Source of the DNA: Streptomyces profundus | GTDB taxonomy: Bacteria; Actinomycetota; Actinomycetes; Streptomycetales; Streptomycetaceae | NCBI RefSeq assembly: GCF_020740535.1 | Contig: NZ_CP082362.1 | Span: forward strand, 3,532,501-3,596,500 | DNA: 64,000 bases | Direction of reading: 5' to 3' | Shown here: in pieces, positions 46,582 to 55,400 of the stretch | Layout of the letters: every line of letters starts with the position of its first letter | How positions within the stretch are numbered: the stretch's first letter is position 1 | The notes under the pieces: generated by a model | Databases searched by the model: none | The model's input: only the letters and a program-made list of their open reading frames with translations | Told to the model about the DNA's origin: nothing | Translations under genes and position numbers: made by a program

Positions 46582-47933
46582 GCACCACCGAAACAGAGCG
46601 CGAGCCGCTGCGTGTGGGCCTGATCGGCCTCGGCGTCATCTCGAAGTTCTATGTCGCCGCGTTCGACGAGCTGCCGGACGTCGAGCTGGTCGCCGTCTGC
46701 GATCTGCGGCCCGCCGCGCTCGACCCGTTCAGGCCCCGGATGCCGGTGCACACCGACCACCGGCAGCTGCTCGCCACGCCGGGCCTGGACGCGGTGGTCG
46801 TCAACGTCCCCAACGACGTGCACCACGCGGTGTGCGCCGACGCCGTCGCCGCCGGCGTCGCCGTCTGCGTGGAGAAGCCGCTGACCACCAGGGTCGCGGA
46901 CGGCCGGGCGCTGGTGGCGGCGGCCAGGGACGCCGGCGTGGTGCTCTTCACCTCCTTCCACCGCCGCTACAACGACAACGCGTTGGCGCTGCTGGAACGG
47001 CTGCCCGCCGATGTCCCCGTCACCTCGTTGACCGTCCGCTATCTGGAGCGGATCGAGGAGCACGCGGGCGACGACCGCTGGTATCTGGACCCGGAGCGGT
47101 GCGGCGGCGGTTGCGTCGCCGACAACGGGCCCAACGCCTTCGACACCGCGCGCCAGTTCCTCGGCGCCCTCTCGCTGGTGGAGGCCAAGGTGCTGCGCGA
47201 CGCCGAGGGCGTCGACCGGCAGGCCACCGTCGAACTGCGCGCCGCCTCGGGCGCCACCGCCAGGATCGAGCTGGACTGGGCGTACCCGGGCGAGCGCAAG
47301 GACATCGAGGTCCACCTCGCCGACGGCACCGTCCACCACGCCGACATGCTCGGCGGGCACGACGGGTTCAAGAGGTCCCTGTGGCACGAGTACGTCGGCG
47401 TGCTGACCGAGTTCGCCGCCGCCGTGCGGGCCGGCCGTGGCCATGGCGAGGAGGGGCTCGCCGCCCTCGAACTGGTCGACCGGGTCTACCGTTCGCAGGG
47501 CGCGCCGAGCACCGCCGTGCCCGGGCCCGATCCGAGCGAGGACGGGCTGAAGTTCCCCGTGCGTTCCACGCTGGTGAAGATCCTCACCCACCGCAGGGAC
47601 GACCGGGGCATGAGCCTGACGGAGTTCGCCAGCCGCTGTGTGCGCAGGGGAGAGGTGCACGAGCTGGTCACCACCGACCAGCTGGACCCCACTCCCGGCG
47701 CGGTCGTCGACCGGGTCGGGTTCCTCGGCTTCGTCGAGATCGAGTCCGCCGGCGTGCTCGACCGGGGCGACGAGGTGTGGGCGGACGGCCGCAGGATCGG
47801 CGCCGTCCTCGGCTTCGACGACTGCCACTTCCCCAACCACTACAACGTGTTGATCGCCGTCGACACCCCGACGACCGGGCCCGAGCAGGGCCTGGTGCCC
47901 GGCATGGAGGTCCGCTTCGGCGGCCCCAACTGA
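46578..47933 (+). CDS. Gfo/Idh/MocA oxidoreductase fused to a C-terminal domain of unknown function
   Basis: 451 residues from GTG 46578. The N-terminal part (about 1-320) is a complete Gfo/Idh enzyme: VGLIGLGVISKFYVAAFDEL, VCVEKPLTTRVADGR, CVADNGPNAFDTARQFLG. An extra ~125-residue domain follows (about 325-451), with FPVRSTLVKILTHRRDDRGM, the RCVRRGEVHELVTTDQL segment, and a strand-rich end containing GFDDCHFPNHYNVLIAVD. I recall a similar stand-alone domain in Streptomyces clusters (DUF6917-like), but the match is from memory. Conserved Cys/His in DDCHFPNHYN could bind metal. It ends the coupled five-gene operon. Confidence 0.85.
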   Translation: MSTTETEREPLRVGLIGLGVISKFYVAAFDELPDVELVAVCDLRPAALDPFRPRMPVHTDHRQLLATPGLDAVVVNVPNDVHHAVCADAVAAGVAVCVEKPLTTRVADGRALVAAARDAGVVLFTSFHRRYNDNALALLERLPADVPVTSLTVRYLERIEEHAGDDRWYLDPERCGGGCVADNGPNAFDTARQFLGALSLVEAKVLRDAEGVDRQATVELRAASGATARIELDWAYPGERKDIEVHLADGTVHHADMLGGHDGFKRSLWHEYVGVLTEFAAAVRAGRGHGEEGLAALELVDRVYRSQGAPSTAVPGPDPSEDGLKFPVRSTLVKILTHRRDDRGMSLTEFASRCVRRGEVHELVTTDQLDPTPGAVVDRVGFLGFVEIESAGVLDRGDEVWADGRRIGAVLGFDDCHFPNHYNVLIAVDTPTTGPEQGLVPGMEVRFGGPN

Positions 47934-47944
47934 CCCGACCACGG

Positions 47945-47983
47945 CAGCGCCCCCCGGCCCGTTCGACGGGCCGGGGGGCGCTG
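47945..47983. terminator. Bidirectional terminator between convergent cluster operons
   Basis: Perfect 18-bp stem (CAGCGCCCCCCGGCCCGT / ACGGGCCGGGGGGCGCTG) with a 3-nt loop, 12 bp after the Gfo/Idh fusion stop and 24 bp before the end of the convergent dehydrogenase gene. Confidence 0.85.
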
Positions 47984-48006
47984 GCCGTGTCCAACCCGCC
48001 GCTACG

Positions 48007-49299
48007 TCACAGCGACTCCACGGCCCCGCCGGGGGCCAACCGGCGCCGGCAGTCCAGCACATAGCGGGCCGAGGCGGTGACCCGCTCGTAGTCCACGCCG
48101 TCGTGGTCGGTGACCAGCAGCACCGCGTCGGCCGCCGCGATCTCCTCCGCCGTCAGCTCGACCGCCGTCGGCGCCACCGGGCCCGACGGCAGCAACCCGG
48201 ACGGGTACTCCGTCACATGGGCGTCGACGATGCGGACCTCGGCGCCCGCCCGGGCGAGCAGCCGGGCGATGTCCACCCCGGGGGACTCCCGCACATCGCC
48301 GCTGTTCGCCTTGTACGCCAGCCCCAGCAGCAGCACCCGCGCGCCGGACAGCGCCGTGGAGCGCCGGTCGAGGCCGCGCTCCAGGCGCCGGACCACATAC
48401 TCCGGCATCTGGTCGTTCAACTCGGCGGCCAGCTCCACCAGTCGGAACCTGGTGCCGAGGGTGCGCTCCACCTTCCACGACAGATACAGCGGGTCGACCG
48501 GCAGGCAGTGCCCGCCGACGCCTGGCCCCGGCGTGAAGCGCATGAAGCCGAACGGCTTGGTCGCCGCCACGTCCAGCGCCTCCCACATGTCCACGCCGAG
48601 ACCATCGGCATGGGTGGCCAACTCGTTGACCAGCGCGATGTTGACCTGTCGGAAGGTGTTCTCCAGGATCTTCGCCAGCTCGGCGACGCGCGGCGTCCCG
48701 GCCGGCACCACCTCCTGGACCACCGAACCGTAGAAGTCCGCGATCCGCGCCAGCGACGCCTCGTCGACGCCCGACACCACCTTGGGCGTGGTCGTGAACG
48801 TCCACCGCTCGTTGCCGGGATCGATCCGCTCGGGGCTGTAGCCGAGATGGAAGTCCCGGCCGGGCGCGAGCCCGGACTCCCGGTGCAGCAGCGGCCCGAG
48901 CACCTCCTCGGTCGTGCCCGGATAGCTGGTGGACTCCAGCACCACCACGGCCCCGGGCCGCAGATGGGCGGCGAGCGCGATGCCCGCCGACTCGATGTAC
49001 GACAGGTCGGGCTCGCCGTCGCGCAGCGGCGTGGGCACGGTGATCACCGCGATGTCGAACCCGGCGAGGTCCTCGTCGGCCACCGAGGGCCGGTAGCGGC
49101 CCGCGTCCAACAGCGCGGCGAGGCGCTCCGAGCCGATGTCGCCCACATAGGACTCACCGACCGAGAGCTTCTTGACGCGCCCCTCGTCGACGTCGTATCC
49201 GACGACCTGGTAACCGCGTTCCGCCGCCGCGACGGCCAACGGCAGTCCGACGTAGCCCTGTCCCATGACGACCAGTTTCGAGGCCATCGAAGGCTGCAT
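48007..49299 (-). CDS. Nucleotide-sugar (UDP-sugar) 6-dehydrogenase
   Basis: 430 residues from ATG 49299 (GGAG seven bases upstream). N-terminal NAD domain LVVMGQGYVGLPLAVAAAER, then VITVPTPLRDGEPDLS and VVVLESTSYPGTTEEVL. The central domain carries FTPGPGVGGHCLPVDPLYLS with the catalytic Cys, and the C-terminal domain LLLGLAYKANSGDVRESPG. By motif form (GxGGHCLPxDP) it is closer to the UDP-ManNAc/UDP-GlcNAc dehydrogenases WecC/WbpA than to plain UDP-glucose dehydrogenase. It would make a nucleotide-linked uronic acid. Last gene of a three-gene leftward operon. Confidence 0.92.
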   Translation of the reverse strand: MQPSMASKLVVMGQGYVGLPLAVAAAERGYQVVGYDVDEGRVKKLSVGESYVGDIGSERLAALLDAGRYRPSVADEDLAGFDIAVITVPTPLRDGEPDLSYIESAGIALAAHLRPGAVVVLESTSYPGTTEEVLGPLLHRESGLAPGRDFHLGYSPERIDPGNERWTFTTTPKVVSGVDEASLARIADFYGSVVQEVVPAGTPRVAELAKILENTFRQVNIALVNELATHADGLGVDMWEALDVAATKPFGFMRFTPGPGVGGHCLPVDPLYLSWKVERTLGTRFRLVELAAELNDQMPEYVVRRLERGLDRRSTALSGARVLLLGLAYKANSGDVRESPGVDIARLLARAGAEVRIVDAHVTEYPSGLLPSGPVAPTAVELTAEEIAAADAVLLVTDHDGVDYERVTASARYVLDCRRRLAPGGAVESL

Positions 49300-49310
49300 C
49301 CCGGTACTCC

Positions 49311-50429
49311 TTAGTCGAAGAACTCGCACACCGAGTCGGCGATGTACTCCACTTGGGCGTCGGTCAGATGAGGCCAGATCGGGATGGCGAGATTGTGGTC
49401 GCTGGCGTACTGCGCGCCGGGCCAGACGCGGCCCTCGGGCGCGAACTCGGCGAACGCCGGCTGGAGCGGCAGCGGCACCGGGTAGTACACGTGGCTGCCG
49501 ATCTCCTTCTCGGTCAGCCACGCCCGCAGATCGCCGCGGCGCCGCACCAGCAGCGAGTAGACGTAGTAGCACCGGCCGTTGCGCCCGGCCGGCGGGGCCG
49601 TAACCCCACGGTCGGCCAGCGGCGCGAACCGCTCCGTGTAGTAGTCGGCGATCCGCGCCCGCCGCTCCAACCGGTCGGCGAACCCGCCGTGCCGGCGCAG
49701 CTGGAAGCCGGCGACCACCTCGTCGAAGCGGCTGTTCTGCCCCACCTCGTGGTGCAGGAAACGGGTGACGCCGTCCTGCCCGTGGTTGCGCAGCATCCGC
49801 ACCCTGGCCGCCAACGCGTCGTCGTCGGTGAGCACCACGCCGCCCTCGCCGACGGTGCCGAACGCCTTCACCTGGAAGAACGAGAACGCGCCCAGATCGC
49901 CCCAACGCCCGGACGGAACCCCGTCCAACACCGCGCCCTGGGCGACGGCCGCGTCCTCGATGACCGGGATGCCCCGGTCGTGCGCGATCTTGTTGACGCG
50001 CGGCATGTCGGCCATGATCGAGAAGACGTGCGCCGGCATCACCGCCTTGGTGCGGTCGGTGATCGACCGCTCCATGTCCTCGGGATCGATGACCATGGTG
50101 TGCGGATCGCAGTCGGCGAAGACCGGCGTGGCGCCCAGGTTCGCCACCGAGGACGCCACCGGCTGGCAGCAGAACGCCGGCACCACGACCTCGTCGCCCG
50201 GGCCGACGCCCAGCGCCTGCACGGCCAGGTTGAGCGCCCCGGTGCCGCTGGAACAGGCGATCACCGAACCGGCCCCGGTGGACTCGCGCAGCTCCTCCTC
50301 CAGGGCGGCGGAGCGCCGGCCCAGGATGAACTTCTGCTCGGGGTCGGTGCCCACCTCGTAGAGGACGTCGAGCAGCGCCTGCCGGTCCTCCTCGAACAGG
50401 TCCGGCGGGAAGAACGGGATGAGCGCCAT
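49311..50429 (-). CDS. DegT/DnrJ/EryC1-type PLP aminotransferase (first)
   Basis: 372 residues. The PLP-binding Lys is in GAFSFFQVKAFGTVGEGGV; other motifs are IACSSGTGALNLAVQALGVG, DEVVVPAFCCQPVASSVANL and PVIEDAAVAQGA with the Asp that holds the pyridinium. The C-terminal GSHVYYPVPLPLQPAF is the usual substrate loop. It transfers an amino group from Glu to a keto-sugar or keto-cyclitol. It starts 1 nt from the end of a second DegT gene and ends 11 nt before the dehydrogenase start, so the three products likely work in sequence. Confidence 0.92.
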   Translation of the reverse strand: MALIPFFPPDLFEEDRQALLDVLYEVGTDPEQKFILGRRSAALEEELRESTGAGSVIACSSGTGALNLAVQALGVGPGDEVVVPAFCCQPVASSVANLGATPVFADCDPHTMVIDPEDMERSITDRTKAVMPAHVFSIMADMPRVNKIAHDRGIPVIEDAAVAQGAVLDGVPSGRWGDLGAFSFFQVKAFGTVGEGGVVLTDDDALAARVRMLRNHGQDGVTRFLHHEVGQNSRFDEVVAGFQLRRHGGFADRLERRARIADYYTERFAPLADRGVTAPPAGRNGRCYYVYSLLVRRRGDLRAWLTEKEIGSHVYYPVPLPLQPAFAEFAPEGRVWPGAQYASDHNLAIPIWPHLTDAQVEYIADSVCEFFD

Positions 50430-50430
50430 C

Positions 50431-51648
50431 TCACTGCCTCCCGGCGTAGAAGTCGACGACGGCCGCGCACACGGTCTCGACCTGTTCCACGGTGAGATCC
50501 GGATACAGCGGCAGGGCCACGGTGCGGTGGCTGGCCGCCTCCGCGTTCGGCAGCGAGGGCGGCGTCGAACCGTCGGCCGGCGCGTAGGCCGGCTGGTGGT
50601 GCAGCGGGCGCGGGTAGTACGTCTCGGTCCCGATGCCGCGCCGCGCCAGGTGGTCGACCAGCTCGTCGCGCCGCTCGACCTCGATCAGATAGACGTAGAA
50701 GACCGGCTCCGACGGCACGGCGCGGGGCAGCAGCCGGGGCACGGCGAGCACCCCTTCGACGCCGCTCAGCCGCTCGCTGTAGGCGTCGGCGAGCAACCGG
50801 CGCCGCGCGATGTCCTCGTCCAGCCTGGACAGTTTGGCGACCAGCACCGCCGCCTGGATGTCGTCCATCTTGCTGTTGGTGCCGCTGGCCCCCGACAGGT
50901 TGGAGATGCCGGCGATGTGGTCGATGGTCCTGCCCATCCGACCGTGGTGGCGCAGCGTTCCGGCGCGCTCGGCGATCTCCTCGTCGTCGGTGAGGATCAT
51001 GCCGGCGTCGCCCACCGCGCCCAGCGTCTTGCTGGGGAAGAACGACAGCACACCGCCGGCGCCCAACAGCCCCGCGTGGACGCCGTCCCAGCGCATCCCG
51101 ATCGCCTCGGCGCTGTCCTCAAGGACCAGCAGCCCGTGCCGCTCGGCCACGTCGTTCAGCGCCGCCATGTCGGCCAGCTGGCTGAAGAGATGGACCGGCA
51201 GCACCGCGCGGGTCCGCTCGGTGATCTTCGACTCGAAGGACGCGGCGTCCATCCCGTAGTCGCCGTCCGCGGTGATGTCGGCGAAGACCGGGGTGGCGCG
51301 CGCCAGCGTGACGGCGGACGCGGAGGCAAAGAAACTGAACGCCGGCACGATCACCTCGTCGCCGGGCCCGATGCCGGCGGCGCGCAGCAGCAACACCAGC
51401 GCGTCCGTGCCCGAGTTCACCGCGATGGCGTGCCGGGCCCCGGTGTACTCGCGGATGGCGCGCTCCAACTCGGCGACCTTCCGCCCGTGGGAGAACTTCC
51501 CGCGATCGAAGACCTCGCCGACATGCCGGCTGATCAGCGGCCACAGCTCCTTGAAGGAGTCCGCCTGCGAGAAGAAGGCGACTTCCGGCCCCGGACCGGC
51601 CGGTCCGGTCCGCTCGCCCGTTGTCAGTCCCTGTGCCGAAGTACCCAC
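50431..51648 (-). CDS. DegT/DnrJ/EryC1-type PLP aminotransferase (second)
   Basis: 405 residues from GTG 51648, which has GAGGAG upstream; the frame is open further 5' but without a start signal. Motifs: FSHGRKVAELERAIREYTG, IAVNSGTDALVLLLRAAGIG, DEVIVPAFSFFASASAV, LLVLEDSAEAIG, and the PLP Lys in LSFFPSKTLGAVGDAGM. It is clearly diverged from the first copy, with different loops, so the two probably aminate different keto intermediates rather than being a recent duplication. WbpE-type enzymes with the same HGRKVAELE / FFPSKTLG pattern make 3-amino sugars. First gene of the leftward operon. Confidence 0.92.
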   Translation of the reverse strand: MGTSAQGLTTGERTGPAGPGPEVAFFSQADSFKELWPLISRHVGEVFDRGKFSHGRKVAELERAIREYTGARHAIAVNSGTDALVLLLRAAGIGPGDEVIVPAFSFFASASAVTLARATPVFADITADGDYGMDAASFESKITERTRAVLPVHLFSQLADMAALNDVAERHGLLVLEDSAEAIGMRWDGVHAGLLGAGGVLSFFPSKTLGAVGDAGMILTDDEEIAERAGTLRHHGRMGRTIDHIAGISNLSGASGTNSKMDDIQAAVLVAKLSRLDEDIARRRLLADAYSERLSGVEGVLAVPRLLPRAVPSEPVFYVYLIEVERRDELVDHLARRGIGTETYYPRPLHHQPAYAPADGSTPPSLPNAEAASHRTVALPLYPDLTVEQVETVCAAVVDFYAGRQ

Positions 51649-52135
51649 CGGTCTCCTCAATCGTGGTGCTTCATGGGAGGGTGCGCGGTCCACGCGCGGC
51701 GCCATGCCGTCGGGCACGGGGGACCGGGGCGCCGCAGGGTTCGGGGCGACCCCGCGCCCCGAGGACGGGCGCCCTCACGACCGTACGAAGGAGTAGGGGT
51801 CGCTACAACGGCAACAACTTGCCCGCAGGGAACCGGGCTTGACGCCGCACGGCGCCGCGCCGTTCGCGGCGGGCCGAGGCACCGGGCGAGGGCCGCCGCC
51901 GGGCCGGGGTGACAGGTTCTTGCTCGTGGCCCGCCCAGCTCGGCACCTCATTGTCATGGCGGCGCGCGCCGTTCGGTTCCTAAGGTGACTCACCGTCCGA
52001 CCGCCCGGAGCACGCTACCCATGAACGGCCGTACGGAGCCGACGAGGGCCCCGCCGCGCGGCGTGGGGCCGGCCGGCGAACCGCGGGGAGGGCCGACCGC
52101 TCCCCCGTCACCGACGAGCACTTCGGGGGTTGACC
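51649..52135. other. Divergent intergenic region between the aminotransferase and methyltransferase genes
   Basis: 487 bp, no supported gene. It holds a GAGGAG ribosome site for the leftward aminotransferase at the left edge and GGGGG for the methyltransferase at the right edge. Around 51847-51880 is a dense run of imperfect palindromes (CACGGCGCCGCGCCGTTCGCGG form). No convincing promoter boxes were found. Confidence 0.4.
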
Positions 52136-52978
52136 GTGAGCGTCGCCGAAAGCCTGTCCTCGCTACCGCCCATCCTCACCGGCGGCGGCGCGGGAGACGA
52201 CAGCCCGTACATCTTCGACTCGGCCTGGGACCGCGAGACCGAACGGCTCCGCGCCAACGAGGCGCTCTGGGACCAGGGCACCATCGAACGCCTCAACCGC
52301 CTGGGCGTCTCCCCCGGCTGGACCTGCCTGGAAGTCGGCGCCGGCCGTGGCTCGATCGCCGACTGGCTCGGCGAACGCGTCGGCACCGGCGGCCGGGTGG
52401 TCGCCGCCGACCTGGAGACCGCGCCGCTCGACTGGATCGACCGCCCCCAGGTCGAGGTCGCCAAACTGGACCTGCGCGGCGACCAACTGCCCTCCGACAC
52501 CTTCGACCTGATCCACGCGCGGATGGTCCTGCAACACCTGGAGGACCGCGACATCGCGGTCACCCGCATGGTGCGCGCCCTCAAGCCGGGCGGCGTGCTG
52601 TTCCTTGAGGACACCGACTCGCTGACGCTCTTCCGCTCCGCCGTCGCCGAGGACTTCCTCAAGGACGTCCACACCGCCTGCTACGACGTGATGGCCCGCG
52701 CCGGCTACGAGGCGCGCGGCGGCCAACTCGACCTGGAGGCGGCGCTCGCCACCGAGCTGGTCGACGTCTCGGCCGAGGGCCGGGCGGTGATGGTCAGGGG
52801 CGGCACCCTCCAGGCCCGGATGTACGTGCTGTGGCTGGAGTACCTCCGCCCCAAGCTGCTCGCCGCCGGGCTGCTCACCGAGGAACGCGTGAACGAGGCG
52901 CTGGCCGCCCTGGACGACCCGGGCCACCGCTGGCTGAGCCAGGTGCTGATCTCCACCTACGGCCGCAAGCCCCGCTGA
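52136..52978 (+). CDS. SAM-dependent methyltransferase
   Basis: About 280 residues. GTG 52136 follows GGGGG by six bases and is preferred over TTG 52130. Motif I is CLEVGAGRGSIADWLGE, motif II the acidic VVAADLETAP, motif III FDLIHARMVLQHLEDRDIAV and post-motif LKPGGVLFLEDTD. Class I fold. It may methylate oxygen, nitrogen or carbon; the class often acts on small molecules, and a methyltransferase next to prenyl-chain genes could C-methylate an isoprenoid. First of the rightward genes after the divergent region. Confidence 0.88.
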   Translation: MSVAESLSSLPPILTGGGAGDDSPYIFDSAWDRETERLRANEALWDQGTIERLNRLGVSPGWTCLEVGAGRGSIADWLGERVGTGGRVVAADLETAPLDWIDRPQVEVAKLDLRGDQLPSDTFDLIHARMVLQHLEDRDIAVTRMVRALKPGGVLFLEDTDSLTLFRSAVAEDFLKDVHTACYDVMARAGYEARGGQLDLEAALATELVDVSAEGRAVMVRGGTLQARMYVLWLEYLRPKLLAAGLLTEERVNEALAALDDPGHRWLSQVLISTYGRKPR

Positions 52979-53053
52979 CCGCGCGCACCCGTCGGTCCCA
53001 TCGCGGAGCCGGCACCCCGTCGACCTCATCGGACATCGGAAAGGCGTGGCCCC

Positions 53054-54022
53054 ATGGCCGTGAACACGGTGCGGACCGGCGAGCCGGATGTCTCACCCCG
53101 GACGAACCGGCTCAAGGCGTACGCGAAGCTCGGCAAGCTCGCCTTCTTCGACTTCTACCTCTGCGTCCTGCTGGTGTGGGCCGCGCTCCCCGGCTCCCAA
53201 CTCTGGGACTGGCAGACGTTCGCCCTGCTCGCGCTCTTCGTCCTCGGCCAGGGCGGCGTGGTCGCCGCCACCGTCGCCTTCGACGACCTGACCGGGCTGC
53301 GGGACGGCAGTGACGCGCGCAACTACCAGCCGGAGACGGGCCAGCTGCGCGACCTGTCCCGCAAACCGCTGCTCAGCGGCAGCCTCACGGCCCGCCAGGC
53401 CTGGCTCTTCGGCTGGGGCGCGGTCGCCTGGGGCCTGGTCATCTGGTCGGCGACCGCGCTGCTGGCGCCCCACCAACCGCTGTGGGTCTGCGCGCTGTTG
53501 CTGCTGACCGTCGTCCTCGCCGTCCAGTACTCCTACGGCCTCAAACTCAGCTATCACGGTGCCCAGGAACTGCTCCTGCTCTTCTGCCCCGCGATGGTGG
53601 TGCTGCTCCCGTACGGGCTGCTCACCGGCACCACCACCGGGCTGATCATCCTGGAGGCGCTGCTCTTCGGCCTCTGGAGCCTGCTGGTCTCGCTCTACTC
53701 GAACATGAACGACGTCGAGGGCGACCGGCTGGCCAGGCGCCGCAACCTCGCCACCCTGACCTCGCCCGCCAACTACCGCCGGGTGATCGTGGCGTTCACC
53801 GTGCTCGAACCCGTCGCCGTGCTCGTCGCCTGGTCCCTCGGCGCCGTCCCCGGCTGGTTCCTCCTGGTGCTGGCGCCCGTGCTGGCCTCCCGCGCGGTGC
53901 AGCTGCGCACGGGCGTCGTCCAGGGCAACGCGCTCGCCGCCCGCGTGCTCGGCATCCGCACCCAGCGGATCGGGGTCATCTCCTTCGTGATCGGTAACCT
54001 CTTGGCCGTACATCTGATCTGA
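53054..54022 (+). CDS. UbiA-superfamily membrane prenyltransferase or terpene cyclase
   Basis: 322 residues with about eight to nine membrane helices. The two Asp-rich motifs are present: VAFDDLTGLRDGSDARNY for the first and LYSNMNDVEGDRLARRRN for the second (the DxEGD form). They bind the diphosphate through Mg2+. The first motif lacks the usual leading Asn (NDxxD), which is a variation to note. UbiA enzymes transfer prenyl groups to aromatic or other acceptors, and some cyclise prenyl diphosphates directly. No aromatic acceptor pathway is visible in the cluster, so the cyclase option is real. GGAAAGG-like site upstream. Confidence 0.88.
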   Translation: MAVNTVRTGEPDVSPRTNRLKAYAKLGKLAFFDFYLCVLLVWAALPGSQLWDWQTFALLALFVLGQGGVVAATVAFDDLTGLRDGSDARNYQPETGQLRDLSRKPLLSGSLTARQAWLFGWGAVAWGLVIWSATALLAPHQPLWVCALLLLTVVLAVQYSYGLKLSYHGAQELLLLFCPAMVVLLPYGLLTGTTTGLIILEALLFGLWSLLVSLYSNMNDVEGDRLARRRNLATLTSPANYRRVIVAFTVLEPVAVLVAWSLGAVPGWFLLVLAPVLASRAVQLRTGVVQGNALAARVLGIRTQRIGVISFVIGNLLAVHLI

Positions 54023-54048
54023 CCCCCGGCCAGGTTCGGCCAACTCGG

Positions 54049-54085
54049 GTCAACTCCGGTTGACTCAGGCCAAATCCGGTCAACT
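54049..54085. promoter_or_regulatory. Inverted GTCAAC/GTTGAC repeats upstream of the permease
   Basis: GTCAAC-N4-GTTGAC at 54049-54064 is a perfect inverted repeat, and a third half-site GGTCAACT lies at 54078-54085. The spacing from centre to third half is about two helical turns. It could be an operator for the permease gene; the binding protein is unknown. Confidence 0.4.
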
Positions 54086-54119
54086 GGGATCAGCTCCGGC
54101 CCGTGAAAGGCGTGAACGA

Positions 54120-55361
54120 GTGCGGTGGCGTGACAGACGGCGGACGCGACCGACCGAACGGGCCGAACGGACCGACCGGGCCGAGGCGCCGGGCCTTCGT
54201 GCCGCGATGTCCACCTCGGCGGTCGCCGCCGGGCTGATCGCCGTGATCGTCTCCTACGCGGGGCCGATGGCCATCGTCTTCCAGGCCGCCGACGCCGGCA
54301 GTATCGGCGAGGTCCGCCTGGAGTCCTGGGTCTGGGCGATCTCCATCGGCTCCGGCGTCACCTGCGTCGCGCTGAGCTGGGCCTACCGTGCCCCGGTGCT
54401 CACCGCCTGGTCGACGCCGGGCGCCGCGCTGCTGGTGTCAGGGCTCGCCACCTACTCCTACGGCGAGGCGGTGGGCGCCTATCTGCTGGCCGCCCTCGCC
54501 ACGGTGTTGGTCGGGGCCACCGGCCTCTTCGGCACCGTGATGCGGCTGTTGCCCCAGCCGGTCGCTGCCGCCATGCTCGCCGGCATCCTGCTCTCCTTCG
54601 GCATCGACGTCTTCCGGGCCGCCGACACCAGCCCGGGGCTGATCGCCCTCATGCTGGCCGGCTATGTGCTGGCCCGCCGCCTCGCCCCGCGTTGGGCCAC
54701 CGCCTGGACGCTGCTGCTCGGCTGCCTCTACACGGCTGTGGCCGGCGACGCCGACTTCAGTGCCGTGGAACTCTCCCTCGCGGGACCCGAGTTGACCGCC
54801 CCCAGCTTCTCGCCCGACGCCGCGATCGGCCTGGCGCTGCCGCTCTTCCTGGTCACCATGGCCTCCCAGAACGCGCCCGGCATCGCGGTGCTCCGCTCCG
54901 CCGGCTACGACGCCAGCCCGGACCGGCTGGTCGTCACCACCGGCGTCGCCTCCGCCGTCCTCGCGCCCGCGGGCGCGCACGCCATCAACCTCGCCGCCAT
55001 CACCGCCGCCATCTGCACCGGCCGCGAGGCCCACGAGGACCCGCGCCGCCGCTATGTCGCCGGCATCACCTGCGGCGTGGGCTATGTGCTGGTCGGGGTC
55101 TTCGGCACGGCCCTCGTCGCGCTCTTCACCGCGCTCCCCGTCGAGTTGGTCGCCGCCGTCGCCGGCATCGCCCTCCTCGGCGCGATCGGTGCCTCCCTGG
55201 CCAGCGCCACGGCCGAGGAACGCCACCGGGACAGCGCGCTGGTCGCCTTCCTGGTCACCGCGTCCGGAGTCGAATGGTGGGGCATCGGCTCCGCCTTCTG
55301 GGGCCTCACCCTCGGCCTCGCCGTCCACCTCCTCACCACCTACCGCCGCGCCACCCCCTGA
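54120..55361 (+). CDS. BenE-type (benzoate/purine-like) membrane permease
   Basis: About 413 residues. An Arg-rich tail is followed by about 12 membrane helices. Family landmarks include LESWVWAISIGSGVTCVALSW, the APVLTAWSTPGAALLVSG region, FLVTMASQNAPGIAVLRSAGY and APAGAHAINLAAITAAICTG. These match BenE more than nucleobase NCS2 carriers. The start is uncertain: TTG 54060, GTG 54120 or ATG 54207 are all in frame; GTG 54120 is favoured for spacing only. BenE proteins import aromatic acids by proton symport, so this could bring in an aromatic precursor or export a product. Confidence 0.85.
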   Translation: MRWRDRRRTRPTERAERTDRAEAPGLRAAMSTSAVAAGLIAVIVSYAGPMAIVFQAADAGSIGEVRLESWVWAISIGSGVTCVALSWAYRAPVLTAWSTPGAALLVSGLATYSYGEAVGAYLLAALATVLVGATGLFGTVMRLLPQPVAAAMLAGILLSFGIDVFRAADTSPGLIALMLAGYVLARRLAPRWATAWTLLLGCLYTAVAGDADFSAVELSLAGPELTAPSFSPDAAIGLALPLFLVTMASQNAPGIAVLRSAGYDASPDRLVVTTGVASAVLAPAGAHAINLAAITAAICTGREAHEDPRRRYVAGITCGVGYVLVGVFGTALVALFTALPVELVAAVAGIALLGAIGASLASATAEERHRDSALVAFLVTASGVEWWGIGSAFWGLTLGLAVHLLTTYRRATP

Positions 55362-55400
55362 CCACGGCGGCCCCCCGGGCGGGGGGTACGCGTCGGGTTG

